64,000 nt of DNA from Gammaproteobacteria bacterium DTU037 (GTDB lineage Bacteria; Pseudomonadota; Gammaproteobacteria; Pseudomonadales; Pseudomonadaceae), in contig LFRZ01000055.1 of the NCBI GenBank assembly GCA_001513025.1, positions 1 through 64,000 of the forward strand, written 5' to 3'. Below are positions 40,201-48,857 of this stretch, piece after piece; within the stretch, counting starts at the first letter, position 1; each line of letters begins with the position of its first letter. A model generated the notes under the pieces. It was not told the DNA's origin, searched no databases, and saw only the letters and a program-made list of their open reading frames with translations. The position numbers and the translations under genes are program-made.

Positions 40201-42842
40201 AAAGCAGAGCGACTGGTTTGGGTGAGATGCACCCGCCAACTGCGCTCTGCTGGCATCCGTGCCACGTCGATGACCAGCATAAAGAGCGGCGGTATAAAGA
40301 TAATACCGGCCACCAGCGAGAGCCAGAACCAAGCCGGCCCTGGGCCCAATAACCAGCCGCTGGCAAGTAAGATCAGCAGCGCCGGCGAGACTAAACTGCG
40401 GCGTAAATTGTCAGCGATTTTCCATCTTGATAAAGCCGAGAGTGGATTGGACTGGCGCGCGGTTTTCTGTCCGCTTTTATCCTGCGCAGCGGGTACGCGC
40501 GGCAGTAACCAAGCAGCCAGTTGCCAATCACCACGCATCCAGCGGTGGCGTCGGCTGATATCTTCGACATAGCTGGCGGGGTGTTCTTCCATTAGATCAA
40601 CATCTGTAACTAATGCGGATCGGGCATAGCCGCCTTCGAGCAAGTCATGGCTGAGAATCAGATTTTCTGGAAAACGTCCATCGAGGACTTGACGAAAGGC
40701 ATCCACATCGTAAATGCCTTTGCCAATAAAGGAGCCTTCGCCAAAGATATCTTGATACACATCAGATATCTCACAGGTATAAGGGTCAATACCGGCCTCG
40801 CCTGTGACCAGTTGGGTAAAGCGTGACTGACCGGCACTGAGCAAATCAATGGATGCGCGTGGCTGTAAAATAGCGTGTCCGGCAATGATGCGGCCCTTAT
40901 CCGCAGAATAGACGGGCTGATTCAGTGGGTGGGCCATATTACCCACTAAGGTGCGCGCCGCTTCACGTGGCAGTTGGGTGTCGGTATCTAGGGTAATCAC
41001 ATATTTGATGGCAGGCAGAATGGAAAGGTCGCCGACTTTTTCTGAGAAGGCTGTTTGCGCTTCACCTCTCAGCAGGGCGTTAAACTGCTCTAATTTACCG
41101 CGTTTGCGCTCATAGCCCATCCACACTTGATCCACAGCATTCCACAGTCGGGGGCGGTGAAATAGATAGAAAATACCGGGACGGTCGTTTTGATAGCGTG
41201 CGTTGAGGGCCTCTATGGCCGTGCGAGCGTAGGCCAGTAGCGCAGCGTCTTCAGGCAGTGTTGCTTGCTGTGCATCACGAAAATCGGTCAGTAAAGCAAA
41301 GAATAAATTGGCATCGCGATTACCCAGATAACGAATTTCTAATGCCTCCAGCAGCTGATCGATATCTTGAATTTTACTTATTAAAGTGGGCACCACCACC
41401 ATAGTGCGTTGATTGGCAGGAATACCTTGGGAAAAATCCAGACGGGGTAAGACGCTGGGTGGGATGATCAGGGTGACTAGACGATTGACCAAAGTCATCG
41501 CCAGTGCCGATGAGCCGATAAAACCGAGCACAGCGATCAGCCAATAACGCCAGTCAGTCGCAGCGAAGCCATTAAAGGGCCTAAGGGCTAAAGCGGTGGT
41601 CAGGGCGGTCAGCAATAAGATCGGGCCCAAATAGAGAAAAATCCCGCAACGCCGACTGAGACGGTTGAGTCGTACTTTCCAAGATAAACGGCAGCCAAGC
41701 GACTGCTCTAAGTCAGTGCGACCCTGATCAATCAGGTAATAACCCACATGGGCGCTTCTATCTGCATTGCCAAGTTGTTGGGCCGCCTTTTCTGCCAGCT
41801 GAATGGCTTGCTCTGCCACTTTACATTCGCTGCAGCTACTGCCTCGGGCAATATTCTCAATCACGTGGCGATAGCGATCACGGGTCGCAAAATCCTGTGC
41901 AGCATAGGTGTGGGTCGGATCTTGGCGTAAGATTTTTTCAACACTGCTGAGTGACTCAACAAAGTTTTTCCAATCCGCGGCACCGATAATGCGCAGGCTA
42001 TCAATGCTATTGGACATGGAAATTTGGGTGGCTGCCGCATCGCGACCAGCGGTTTCTGCGAGTTGGCTTGCGGTTAAATTTTGTTCATCTAATTTGTGCG
42101 CCAGCCAAGCGCGGACAAAAGCCATGGAGGGCCCGTGCAGGGTCAGTCTGGCGTAGAATTCTTCAACAAAAGGGGCGCTTAAGGGTACATCGGCATGGGC
42201 AAATTTGGTCAGTAATTGCACCAGCTGTCCGGGCTGAGTTTGCGCCATGCTTTGCATTCGGTCAGCCCAATATACCGCTGCCTTGAGATCTTCGCGGCGC
42301 CGCGCAATACGTATCGCCACGCGGCAGACGTTTTCCACCAGTGCCAGCTTGAGCATAATGGGAAAAGCCCAAAGCTCGCCCAATTTTAAGGGCTCAATAC
42401 TCTGATAAGCACTGATAAATTGGTTGATATTGTCAATTTCAACCCTGCCATCCATATGTGAAATCAGTTCTAAGGCCAAGGCATAAATACGTGGATAGCC
42501 GGCTAAAGGGCCGCTGGCTAACTGGGGTAATTGGCGGCTGTAGCGGCGCGGCAGATGGCGGCGTACCAGATTGATCTTTTGTTCGATCAGATAGTAGTTA
42601 TCCAGCAACCAAGCTTCTGCTGGAATCACACGCTGCTCAGGCAATGCCGCAGCCGCAACAGCATTGTAGATGTCTTGGAGCACACGGCTGTTGTCTGCTA
42701 AGCGAGGGAGCAGTTGGTCCGGCCCTGGGCGTGGCGCAATACTCTGTTGGCTGGCGAGGCGAATGGCATGCTGTTTGAGCTGTTCGATGCTGAATACTTG
42801 GGTATTGCCATTATCGAGTAGAAAGCTCGGAGTGTGTGCCAT
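34239..42842 (-). CDS. ndvB: Cyclic beta-1,2-glucan synthase (GT84-GH94)
   Basis: This 2867-residue inner-membrane enzyme makes cyclic beta-1,2-glucans, periplasmic sugars linked to osmotic adaptation and host interaction. In order I see: an N-terminal region; membrane helices near 395-465; a GT84 glycosyltransferase with ITLDTDTQLPREAA (Asp motif, about 615-625) and RRHRWMRGDWQ; more helices (about 815-1010); a glycoamylase-like domain (about 1285-1515, with SWSGSMFEYLMP); two GH94 sandwich domains; and the GH94 phosphorylase domain with GFRDQLQD (about 2410, catalytic Asp) and GVRTHFSDDYLWLP, which sets ring size. The frame is unbroken. It is named by analogy with rhizobial NdvB/Chv-type synthases. 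Confidence 0.93.
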   Translation of the reverse strand: MAHTPSFLLDNGNTQVFSIEQLKQHAIRLASQQSIAPRPGPDQLLPRLADNSRVLQDIYNAVAAAALPEQRVIPAEAWLLDNYYLIEQKINLVRRHLPRRYSRQLPQLASGPLAGYPRIYALALELISHMDGRVEIDNINQFISAYQSIEPLKLGELWAFPIMLKLALVENVCRVAIRIARRREDLKAAVYWADRMQSMAQTQPGQLVQLLTKFAHADVPLSAPFVEEFYARLTLHGPSMAFVRAWLAHKLDEQNLTASQLAETAGRDAAATQISMSNSIDSLRIIGAADWKNFVESLSSVEKILRQDPTHTYAAQDFATRDRYRHVIENIARGSSCSECKVAEQAIQLAEKAAQQLGNADRSAHVGYYLIDQGRTDLEQSLGCRLSWKVRLNRLSRRCGIFLYLGPILLLTALTTALALRPFNGFAATDWRYWLIAVLGFIGSSALAMTLVNRLVTLIIPPSVLPRLDFSQGIPANQRTMVVVPTLISKIQDIDQLLEALEIRYLGNRDANLFFALLTDFRDAQQATLPEDAALLAYARTAIEALNARYQNDRPGIFYLFHRPRLWNAVDQVWMGYERKRGKLEQFNALLRGEAQTAFSEKVGDLSILPAIKYVITLDTDTQLPREAARTLVGNMAHPLNQPVYSADKGRIIAGHAILQPRASIDLLSAGQSRFTQLVTGEAGIDPYTCEISDVYQDIFGEGSFIGKGIYDVDAFRQVLDGRFPENLILSHDLLEGGYARSALVTDVDLMEEHPASYVEDISRRHRWMRGDWQLAAWLLPRVPAAQDKSGQKTARQSNPLSALSRWKIADNLRRSLVSPALLILLASGWLLGPGPAWFWLSLVAGIIFIPPLFMLVIDVARMPAERSWRVHLTQTSRSAFRPLLMALLSWVMLPYEALICLDAILRSGLRMCLTRRGLLLWQLPTYARRNARKTWAGFFAEMWVAPVVALLLATALWQLRPAEWLYWVPTLLLWLLSPLVAWWISTPFTAAASDLSEQQQLFLRTSARRTWRFFNDYVAPLDNWLAPDNIQVYPETVIATRTSPTNMGMALLAELSAYDFGYLCVGECLQRLNHSLSTMEKLERYRGHLYNWYDTRSLQPLLPRYVSAVDSGNLVGSLLTLEVGLAELKDAPLLPAKAFQGLQDTLYLLAEQVPSSNPELTDKIKFLKDSLKLILQEGEPQTLLAADTALDTLQHISAGLPALLPADVEAELAYWVRSFTKQVCELREDLHSMTADFKAFDSMPTLRSLAQEDKGNAARARLKEIDHLIARCRELAVMDFSFLYDNACSLLAIGYDVDKRRRDPSHYDLLASEARLASFLLIAQGQVPQKHWFSLGRLLTSHGGDVTLVSWSGSMFEYLMPQLFMQGYPNTLLDQACKVAVLRQIEYGRQREVPWGISESCYNLFDTHKVYQYQAFGVPGLGLKRGLGDDLVIAPYASALALTVMPLEACRNLQSMAKKGFLGRYGFYEAIDYTPSRTRRGETHAIVGAFMAHHQGMSLLAYGHALLGQPMQRRFMSDPLVQSTQLLLQERIPKQLATIQPHAAEQVAAARPPLEDLGATMRVYSDLDTPIPEVHLLSNGTYHLMATHTGGGYSRWRDLAITRWREDATCDDRGTFIYLRDIDTGRYWSSAYQPTKRKAEYYEAIFVQGRAEYRRRDEAIETHTEITVSPEEDLEIRRVTLTNLSSRTRQIEVSSYAEVVLAPQNSDLAHRAFSNLFVQTEILPELEAILCTRRQRTPGEQVPWVFHVLATPDANASASSYETDRSLFIGRGRTPANPLALQSSPTVSRELSNTAGSVLDPIVAIRRTITLAPDESATIQIVSGAADSREAALALIEKSTDRHLVERAFEMAWFDSQQVLRQINASEADAQVYDRLASSVIYASGLRRAAPSVIARNQLGQAGLWRFAVSGDLPIVLLHIGNLKRIDLVKQVLEAHAYWQIKGLRVDLVILNKDFSGYRTVLQDQIIALINAGPETRVIDAPGGVFLRRVDELSEEELVLFQTVAHIVLQDNNETLLEQMDRFVLAELLPKPLSPSLTVDSHASPSQPLAIAERIFSNGLGGFSPDGREYIITLAPGQHTPAPWVNVIASPHIGTVVSESGGAYTWVENAHEFRLTTWHNDPLSDSSGEALYIRDEDSGAVWSPTPLPATASQHSQAGYTCRHGFGYSIFEHEQAGIASELTTYVAMDAPVKFVVVKLRNQSGRQRRLSLTGYWELVLGEWRHANLMHIVTEQDPHSGALFARNAYGRACANRVVFAQVKHDGQGPQRQTLSGSRTEFIGRNGSLANPAALQRVHLSGKTGAGLDPCAALQTQIELADGETREIVFVFGAASTSQAAQDLLQRFDNPIGAQQALQSVHQYWRHTLGAVQVQTPDPALDVLVNGWLLYQTLSSRIWGRSGYYQSGGAYGFRDQLQDTLALLHAEPWQTREQIIRCAGRQFHQGDVQHWWHPPQGQGVRTHFSDDYLWLPYVTSRYVLATGDIGILDESIHFLEGRELYAEEEAYYDQPQQSADTASLYEHCVRAIKYGLRFGKHNLPLMGGGDWNDGMNLVGSGGKGESVWLAWFLYENLESFANVADGRSDTDFAELCRAQATQLQANIEANAWDGAWYRRAYFDDGTPLGSSENDECQIDSISQSWAVLSGAGDPQRAKQAMTAVDQRLVRRDAQLIQLFDPPFDKSALEPGYIKGYVPGVRENGGQYTHAAIWSAMAFAKLGDRERAWELFSMLNPIHHGSTADSMQHYRVEPYVMSADIYGAAPHTGRGGWSWYTGAAGWMYQLALETLLGLTLAGDRLLIAPCIPANWQSYSVRYRYRETLYHITFSCDGEPSGQVQSITLDGVELTDAKVTQAIPLLDDHKSHTVEVVLNG

Positions 42843-43031
42843 AACGTTAGAATGTATCCTTTTAATGAGTCTCTCCTTGGGTAAATAAAGCGCTTTTCCT
42901 TGGCCAAATACGAACAGTCTGGCATCACATTGAATAGATTTACTTAGGGCTATTCAGCGAAAGATGCTTAGAGCAGCGCTGCGTGACACTTTTTTTTAAT
43001 GATGCGACTCACGCTCTTGAGCTGTGTTACA

Positions 43032-43075
43032 GGTAAAGCTTTACCACAATATAGACTATGACTCAATAGTCATAG
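43032..43075. promoter_or_regulatory. Two palindromes in the ndvB-dtd intergenic region
   Basis: GGTAAAGCTTTACC (43032-43045) is a perfect 14-base palindrome. Eleven bases on, CTATGACT and AGTCATAG (43056-43075) form an eight-base inverted repeat around CAAT. The 384-base gap separates divergent ndvB and dtd; nothing else stands out. The palindromes look like dimeric repressor sites, or the second could be a hairpin. No regulator gene is adjacent. Confidence 0.45.
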
Positions 43076-43226
43076 ATTGCTCGTGGTCGATTTATCTAGG
43101 CTGAATAGCACTGTAGCCATTGAAATCAGTGGATGAGGGAAAAGCACAGGGTCTTTGACAAGCACTGCGCAGGGCCTAACAATAGGTTAGATCAGTAGTC
43201 TTAACCGTCGAGAGTAAGAGGTAGGT

Positions 43227-43664
43227 GTGAAAGCATTATTACAGCGGGTCAGTCAAGCCAGTGTCAGCATTGATGGTCATGAGGTGGCACGCATTACCGC
43301 AGGTTTATTGGTATTTATCGGCATTGAGCCCAATGACACTGAGCAGAGTGCAGCAAAGATGCTGCATAAGTTGCTCAATTATCGGGTGTTCGCCGATGAG
43401 CAAGAGCGCATGAATAAATCACTCACTGATACTCAGGGCGGTTTATTACTGGTGTCACAATTTACTTTGGCCGCTGATACGCGCAGTGGTTTGCGTCCCG
43501 GATTTTCCACAGCCGCAGTTCCAGCGCAGGCACAAGCCTTATTTGAGCAGATGGTGGCTCTGGCACAGCAACGTCATGCGCAGGTGCAAAGGGGGCAGTT
43601 TGGCGCGGATATGCAAGTGCAGTTGATTAATGATGGGCCAGTGACTTTTCTGCTGGAGGTCTAG
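43227..43664 (+). CDS. dtd: D-aminoacyl-tRNA deacylase
   Basis: Dtd removes D-amino acids (and glycine from tRNA-Ala) mischarged on tRNA. The 145-residue protein has the two family motifs SQFTLAADTRSG (Ser-Gln motif) and NDGPVTFLLEV (cross-subunit Gly-Pro), which form the active site of the dimer. The start is a GTG at 43227 preceded by AAGAGGTAGGT. It is a single gene, divergent from the glucan-synthase gene. Confidence 0.96.
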   Translation: MKALLQRVSQASVSIDGHEVARITAGLLVFIGIEPNDTEQSAAKMLHKLLNYRVFADEQERMNKSLTDTQGGLLLVSQFTLAADTRSGLRPGFSTAAVPAQAQALFEQMVALAQQRHAQVQRGQFGADMQVQLINDGPVTFLLEV

Positions 43665-43671
43665 GAGCAGT

Positions 43672-43704
43672 ACACGGCTGCAAGGCATACTATTGCAACC
43701 GTGT
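43672..43704. terminator. Hairpin between convergent dtd and the P-type ATPase gene
   Basis: ACACGG and CCGTGT, extended inside by TGCAA with TTGCA after one mismatch, form a stem-loop between the two convergent stops. A T tract is lacking. Confidence 0.5.
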
Positions 43705-43710
43705 CGCAGC

Positions 43711-45891
43711 TTAAAAGCGCTGTTTTAATAAGCGCAAACTATTGAGAATCACCAACAAGCTGGCGCCCAGATCAGCAAATACGGCCATCCACATGCTGGC
43801 TTGGCCACTGATGGCTAAGACTAAAAACAGCAGTTTGATCGCAATGGCAAAGCTAATATTCTGTTTAAGAATTGTTCCGGTGCGTTGGGATAAGCGGATA
43901 AATTGCGGGATTTTACCTAGATCGGCATCCATCAAGGCAATATTAGCCGCTTCCACTGCACTGTCTGAGCCGGCTGCCGCCATGGCAAAGCTGATGTTGG
44001 CTTGGGCGAGGGCTGGCGCATCATTAATCCCATCGCCAACCATACCCACCACCTGCTGCGCGTTGCTTTGCAGTTGCTGTACATACTTCAGCTTGTCTTC
44101 CGGCAGCATGTCACCTATGGCGTGCTCGATCCCCACTTGCGCGGCAATGGCGTTGGCGGTGTGCTGATTATCGCCGCTGAGCATTACGCTGTGGATGCCT
44201 AGCTGATGCAGTTGCGCGATGGCGTCAGCGGCCTGTTCACGTACAGTATCAGCCACGGCAAAACAGGCCAAAACACGCTGTTCGTCGGTCAGCATCACCA
44301 CGCTTTGCCCTTGTTTTTCTAGCACTTCGAGCTGAGCTTCTAGCGCATCTGAGCACAGATTCAGTTCTTCAATCAGGCGGTGATTGCCTAAGTAATAACG
44401 TGTGCCATTGATCAGTCCGCTGCTGCCACGCCCCAGCAATGCTTGAAAATCGTCGACCTCAGAGCAACGCTCTGGTTGCTCAAGAAAAGCGCTTGCAAGC
44501 GCCTGTGAGACGGGATGATCGGAGCGCGTGGCAAGGCTGGCGGCCAAGTGTTGTGCGTTATGTTCGGGGTCATTGAGCAGCAGTGTTTGCGTCAGCACAG
44601 GTGTGCCGTGAGTTAAAGTGCCGGTTTTATCAAAGGCGATTGTGGTAAGGGTTTTGCCTTGCTCTAAAAATACCCCACCTTTAATTAAAATACCGTGGCG
44701 CGCCGCTTGAGTGAGTGCGCTGACTACCGCCACAGGGGTTGAAATCACTAAGGCGCAAGGGCAGGCAATGACTAAGAGGACCAAAGCTTTATATAGCCAA
44801 TCCGCCCACAGCCCGCCAAACAGTAGCGGTGGCACAATCGCGACTAAGCAGGCGATGCCCACCACAAGGGGCGTGTAAACTTTAGCAAAACGATCAATAA
44901 AACGTTGGGTGGGTGCACGGCTGACTTGCGCTTCTTCCACCGCATGGATAATCCGCGCCAAAGTGGAGTTATCGCGGGTGGCGGTGGTGACATATTCGAG
45001 CGCGCCTTGCATATTGACGCTACCGGCAAATAAAGGACTGCCGATACTTTTTTCTACCGGCAGGCTTTCACCAGTAATAGGTGCTTGATTAACCGTTGAG
45101 TTGCCGCTGACTACGCTGCCATCCAGCGGCACGCGCTCGCCCGGTTGCAAGCGCACACGGCTACCAATGGCGACGGTATCGGCAGGACGACTTTGCCATT
45201 GATCATCGACTAATATTAACGCTGTTTCTGGAGCCAGTTCTAAGACGCTATGAATGGCATAACGAGCGCGATCCAAGGATTTTGATTCAATCCACTCCGC
45301 CAGCGCAAATAAGAACGTCACCATCGCTGCTTCCGGCCAATGACCAATAAACAGTGCGCCAGTGACGGCAATGGTCATTAAGGCATTGATATTGAGATTA
45401 CCGTTACGAATGGCGGTCCAGCCTTTTTTCAACACCGGTAAACCAACGGTCGCCAGCACGACTAAGGTAAGGGCAATCACACCCCAGTGCAGGCCGCCTA
45501 TTGTCCAGTCTAAAATTTCAGCGCCAGTGGCGGCGATACCGGCAACGATTAGAGGCCATAAGGCTTGTTTGGGTGCTGGCGTTGCGCTGACCGAACTCTG
45601 TGTATGTTGCTGCGGGTTAAAGCCAATACTTTTTAGCGCAGCAATAATATCCTCCAGTGCAGGAGCCGCATGACTGACCGTGAGCTGGCGGCGCATCAGG
45701 TTAAATTCTATCGCGCTGATATCGCTTAAGGTGGCCAGCTTGCTGCGAATGAGCTGCTCTTCAGTCGGGCAGTCCATCTCGGTAATGATAAACACGCTGT
45801 TGATATGACCTGGGTCTTTTGCCGCAGAGCTTGCAGGCTCAGGCTGCTCAGGTGTTATGCCACACTCGGTTCTGCAGGATTTCATAGACAC
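43711..45891 (-). CDS. zntA: Zn/Cd/Pb-exporting P1B-type ATPase
   Basis: The 726-residue ATPase exports divalent soft metals. An N-terminal metal-binding domain (about 30-95) has EMDCPTEEQLIR, a form with one Cys followed by acidic residues as in CadA/ZntA proteins of Pseudomonas. The core has the membrane CPCAL motif (about 377), the phosphorylated Asp in DKTGTLTHG (about 421) and GDGINDAPALA. The last helices hold DLGASLLVILNSLRL, where the Asp is a Zn/Cd ligand. The extreme N-terminus has two more Cys (SCRTEC). No MerR/CadR gene is adjacent. Zn, Cd and Pb cannot be separated by sequence alone. Confidence 0.92.
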   Translation of the reverse strand: MSMKSCRTECGITPEQPEPASSAAKDPGHINSVFIITEMDCPTEEQLIRSKLATLSDISAIEFNLMRRQLTVSHAAPALEDIIAALKSIGFNPQQHTQSSVSATPAPKQALWPLIVAGIAATGAEILDWTIGGLHWGVIALTLVVLATVGLPVLKKGWTAIRNGNLNINALMTIAVTGALFIGHWPEAAMVTFLFALAEWIESKSLDRARYAIHSVLELAPETALILVDDQWQSRPADTVAIGSRVRLQPGERVPLDGSVVSGNSTVNQAPITGESLPVEKSIGSPLFAGSVNMQGALEYVTTATRDNSTLARIIHAVEEAQVSRAPTQRFIDRFAKVYTPLVVGIACLVAIVPPLLFGGLWADWLYKALVLLVIACPCALVISTPVAVVSALTQAARHGILIKGGVFLEQGKTLTTIAFDKTGTLTHGTPVLTQTLLLNDPEHNAQHLAASLATRSDHPVSQALASAFLEQPERCSEVDDFQALLGRGSSGLINGTRYYLGNHRLIEELNLCSDALEAQLEVLEKQGQSVVMLTDEQRVLACFAVADTVREQAADAIAQLHQLGIHSVMLSGDNQHTANAIAAQVGIEHAIGDMLPEDKLKYVQQLQSNAQQVVGMVGDGINDAPALAQANISFAMAAAGSDSAVEAANIALMDADLGKIPQFIRLSQRTGTILKQNISFAIAIKLLFLVLAISGQASMWMAVFADLGASLLVILNSLRLLKQRF

Positions 45892-45944
45892 TCCAATATG
45901 TCGTGGTGCTTGCGCTGATTAAACACTCTGCCATGCTGGGACAG

Positions 45945-47234
45945 TCAAGCGCTGTGCATCGGTAACATGATAGCTAAGCCAGCCAGTAACGATAGCAATA
46001 TTGGTAGGGCTACGCGCAGTAGCATAGTGTTGCCGCCAATCGAGACCGCCATGCCCGCTTTCATAATATTGTTGACTGAGGAGGCAAGGATAATACCGAT
46101 AATGGCCGTGCGACCATCCAACCCCGTTTCTGACATGCGCGTTAGCGACAAGGTAATGGCATCCACATCAGTGATGCCGGAGACGATGGCTAATACGTAG
46201 ATCCCCGCATCCCCTAGCCATTGTTGCAAGACACTGGCCATCAACAGAATCAGGGTCAGCAGCGCGCCGAGTAGTAATGCTGATTTGAGATCAAGCGGGT
46301 TATTGTGTAAGGACGGCTGTTGCACCTTGCTGCCATTGCGGTGCTTGCGCCAGATCACTAGCGCCGGCAGGTATAAGGTCAGGGTCATCAGCAGAACGGG
46401 GACGGCCAAACTGTCCAGTAGTGCCGGGCTGATCATCAGGCTATACAATAAAATGCGCAGGTACATGGTACCGCAGGCCAGTAAAATGCCAGATGCGAGC
46501 AAGGGCGAAAGTGAGGGTGTTTGCCGCGCCAGTCGGGAAAAATGCAGGGTCAATGCGGTGGATGAAGCAAGTCCAGCAAACAGACTGGTGAACAAAATAC
46601 CTTTTTCGGTACCACCCACGCGCATGGCAAAATAACCGACAAATGAAATGGAGGCGATCAGCACCACCATCCACCAGATTTCATAGGGGTTGAGCATAGC
46701 ACCGGGGCCCATGCCCTCGTTTGGCAGCAGTGGCAGCATCACCACCGAAATCAGTAGCAGCTTTAGCGCGGCATCCAGCTCATGTTCCTGCAGGCGGTTG
46801 AGGGCGCTATGAATTTCGCGCTTATTATCCAGAATAATAGTGGTGATCACCGCTGCGCTGGCAGCAACGGCAATATCCACAGCAACCGCCACGGCACCGA
46901 AGCAAAAGGTCAGCAGTAAGCCGACAACTCCTGTAATACTGTAATTGCGCAGATGCAGCATGCGTATACGGTAGGCTGTGACTGCACTGATACACACGGC
47001 CAACAACGTGGCTGGCAAGACCCACGGTGTGACGGTCATGGATAGCAACGCAGCGATGCCGCCGAGTAAACCAACCAGCGAATAGGTGCGGATACCGGCC
47101 ACCCGTTCGCCAGACTTTTGCTCGCGGGTCGCCCAGCCGCGCTGTAAGCCAGTCAGCGCGCCTAGCAAGAGGGCAACAGCGAGTTGGATGAGAAGCTGTT
47201 GCTCGCTGACAAACTGCTCTGCATAGTTTTCCAT
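45945..47234 (-). CDS. MgtC/SapB-DUF4010 membrane protein
   Basis: The 429-residue protein has an N-terminal MgtC/SapB domain (residues about 15-150, with LLGALTGLQRGWATRE and GIRTYSLVGLLGG) followed by a DUF4010 domain, together about ten transmembrane helices. The start at 47234 (MENYAEQFVSEQQLL) is chosen because the longer frame to 47594 is antisense to rsmE. The function of such proteins is not established; MgtC domains relate to growth in low magnesium and to ATP-synthase control in Salmonella. It lies between the P-type ATPase and rsmE, both on the same strand, and may be a separate unit. Confidence 0.85.
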   Translation of the reverse strand: MENYAEQFVSEQQLLIQLAVALLLGALTGLQRGWATREQKSGERVAGIRTYSLVGLLGGIAALLSMTVTPWVLPATLLAVCISAVTAYRIRMLHLRNYSITGVVGLLLTFCFGAVAVAVDIAVAASAAVITTIILDNKREIHSALNRLQEHELDAALKLLLISVVMLPLLPNEGMGPGAMLNPYEIWWMVVLIASISFVGYFAMRVGGTEKGILFTSLFAGLASSTALTLHFSRLARQTPSLSPLLASGILLACGTMYLRILLYSLMISPALLDSLAVPVLLMTLTLYLPALVIWRKHRNGSKVQQPSLHNNPLDLKSALLLGALLTLILLMASVLQQWLGDAGIYVLAIVSGITDVDAITLSLTRMSETGLDGRTAIIGIILASSVNNIMKAGMAVSIGGNTMLLRVALPILLSLLAGLAIMLPMHSA

Positions 47235-47349
47235 TGCGCGCCTCAAATGTGATGGTTCGGTAGGCTGCTTCGGCCGTGTAGCGCCGGTTGCTGACAGTGG
47301 CTTGAGCTCGGTGTTGTATTGCGGCACTGCACAGCTGCAGTTTAGGTGT

Positions 47350-48057
47350 TTAAAACAACCGTGCCAACAGCACAGGGACGGCGGTTTCAACCCGTAAAAT
47401 ACGCTGGCCCAATTGCACCGGCTGCAGGCCTGCTTGGCTGAGCAGATCCACTTCATACGCAATCCAACCCCCTTCCGGGCCAATGGCGAGGGTGACCGGT
47501 TCGCTGAGCGCACGCGGGCATTCAGGATAGTCGCCAGGGTGGGCAATGAGACCGCGCGTTTTGGCGGCAAGAGCGGGCAGTTGGTCTTGCACAAAAGGCT
47601 TAAAGCGCTTGGCTAAGATCACTTCCGGCAGGATGGTATCGCGGGCTTGTTCGAGGCCTAAAATCAGTTCTGCGTGAATCGCTTCAGGCTGTAAAAAAGG
47701 CGTTTGCCAAAAGCTTTTTTCCACCCGATAGCTGTTAATTAAAATCAGTTTATCGACACCCATGCTAGCGATAGTTTGCAAGGTCCGGCGTAACATTTTC
47801 GGGCGTGGTAAGGCCAGCAGTAAGGTGAGTGGTAGTTTGGCTGGCGCTGGATCTTGCAAGTTAACGTGCAGTTCGGCAGCAGTTTGATCAATCGACAGCA
47901 GAGTCGCTTGACCCTGTAAACCACCTAAACAACCTGCACGCAAGGTTTGCCCAACGCTGGCTTTATTGACCGTATTCAGGTGCTGTAAGCGCCGATCAGT
48001 GATACGTACCCGATCGGCTGCAATAAAGTCAGCAGGGCTCAGTAGCAGTAGATTCAT
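47350..48057 (-). CDS. rsmE: 16S rRNA (uracil-1498 N3) methyltransferase
   Basis: RsmE methylates U1498 of 16S rRNA. The 235-residue protein has an N-terminal PUA-like domain and a C-terminal SPOUT knot with the SAM-binding signature [17 protein letters not shown] (about 190-206) and [11 protein letters not shown]. The start overlaps the tatC stop by four bases, so it ends the ubiE-to-rsmE gene series. Confidence 0.95.
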   Translation of the reverse strand: MNLLLLSPADFIAADRVRITDRRLQHLNTVNKASVGQTLRAGCLGGLQGQATLLSIDQTAAELHVNLQDPAPAKLPLTLLLALPRPKMLRRTLQTIASMGVDKLILINSYRVEKSFWQTPFLQPEAIHAELILGLEQARDTILPEVILAKRFKPFVQDQLPALAAKTRGLIAHPGDYPECPRALSEPVTLAIGPEGGWIAYEVDLLSQAGLQPVQLGQRILRVETAVPVLLARLF

Positions 48058-48857
48058 AGGTGTACGGGCGGCTTGTGCTCGTCAGTACCATCTTCGGCAG
48101 CAGAGTCGTTGGCCTCTTTATCGGCACGCTCTTTTTGAATAATGCCGCCAAATATCACGCCGATTTCAAATAAAAACCACATCGGCAGCGCCAGCAGGGT
48201 TTGTGAGAAGACATCCGGCGGAGTGAGCAGCATACCCACAAGAAAGCAGCCAACTATCACATAAGGTCGACTTTTACGTAAGGTGGCAACATCCACGATA
48301 CCGGTCCACGCTAGCAAGAAGGTAGCGATTGGGATTTGAAAGGCAACGCCAAAGGCAAAAAATAAAGTTAAAACAAAGTCGAGGTACTGGCTGATATCCG
48401 TCATCATCTCGACCCCTTGCGGGGTTACGCTGGCAAAGAAGCCAAACATAATCGGGAAGACCACAAAGTAAGCAAAGGCCATGCCTATATAAAACAAACA
48501 AATGCTGGTGATCATCAGCGGTACGGCAATACGCTTCTCATGTTTGTATAAGCCCGGTGCGATAAAACCCCAGATTTGTTGCAAAATCACTGGCATGCTG
48601 AGAAACAGCGAGACCACCATGGTCAGCTTAAAGGGTGTGAGAAAAGGTGAGGCCACCCCAGTGGCAATCATTGTCGCGCCTTCGGGTAGATAGGCGCGCA
48701 ACGGTGCTGCGACCATGGCGTAAATATCTTGGGCAAAATAAAACAAGCCCGCGAAAATCACCAAAATCGTGATCACACAGCGTAGCAGACGTGTGCGCAG
48801 TTCCATTAAATGAGCAACCAACGGCATGCTGTTATCGGGCTGTTGCGAGGTGCTCAT
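48054..48857 (-). CDS. tatC: Twin-arginine translocase subunit TatC
   Basis: TatC is the receptor for twin-arginine signal peptides. The 267-residue inner-membrane protein has six helices; the signal-binding N-terminus ([18 protein letters not shown]) and the [18 protein letters not shown] block are conserved. Tat is what exports NosZ, encoded in this window. It overlaps tatB and rsmE by four bases each. Confidence 0.96.
   Translation of the reverse strand: MSTSQQPDNSMPLVAHLMELRTRLLRCVITILVIFAGLFYFAQDIYAMVAAPLRAYLPEGATMIATGVASPFLTPFKLTMVVSLFLSMPVILQQIWGFIAPGLYKHEKRIAVPLMITSICLFYIGMAFAYFVVFPIMFGFFASVTPQGVEMMTDISQYLDFVLTLFFAFGVAFQIPIATFLLAWTGIVDVATLRKSRPYVIVGCFLVGMLLTPPDVFSQTLLALPMWFLFEIGVIFGGIIQKERADKEANDSAAEDGTDEHKPPVHL

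Noticed and set aside
34239-42842. Several 60-140 codon plus-strand frames within the glucan-synthase gene
   Set aside because: All are shadows of the 2867-codon gene; none has a recognisable domain.
47235-47594. N-terminal extension of the MgtC/DUF4010 frame
   Set aside because: Runs antisense through rsmE; the ATG at 47234 begins the conserved domain region.
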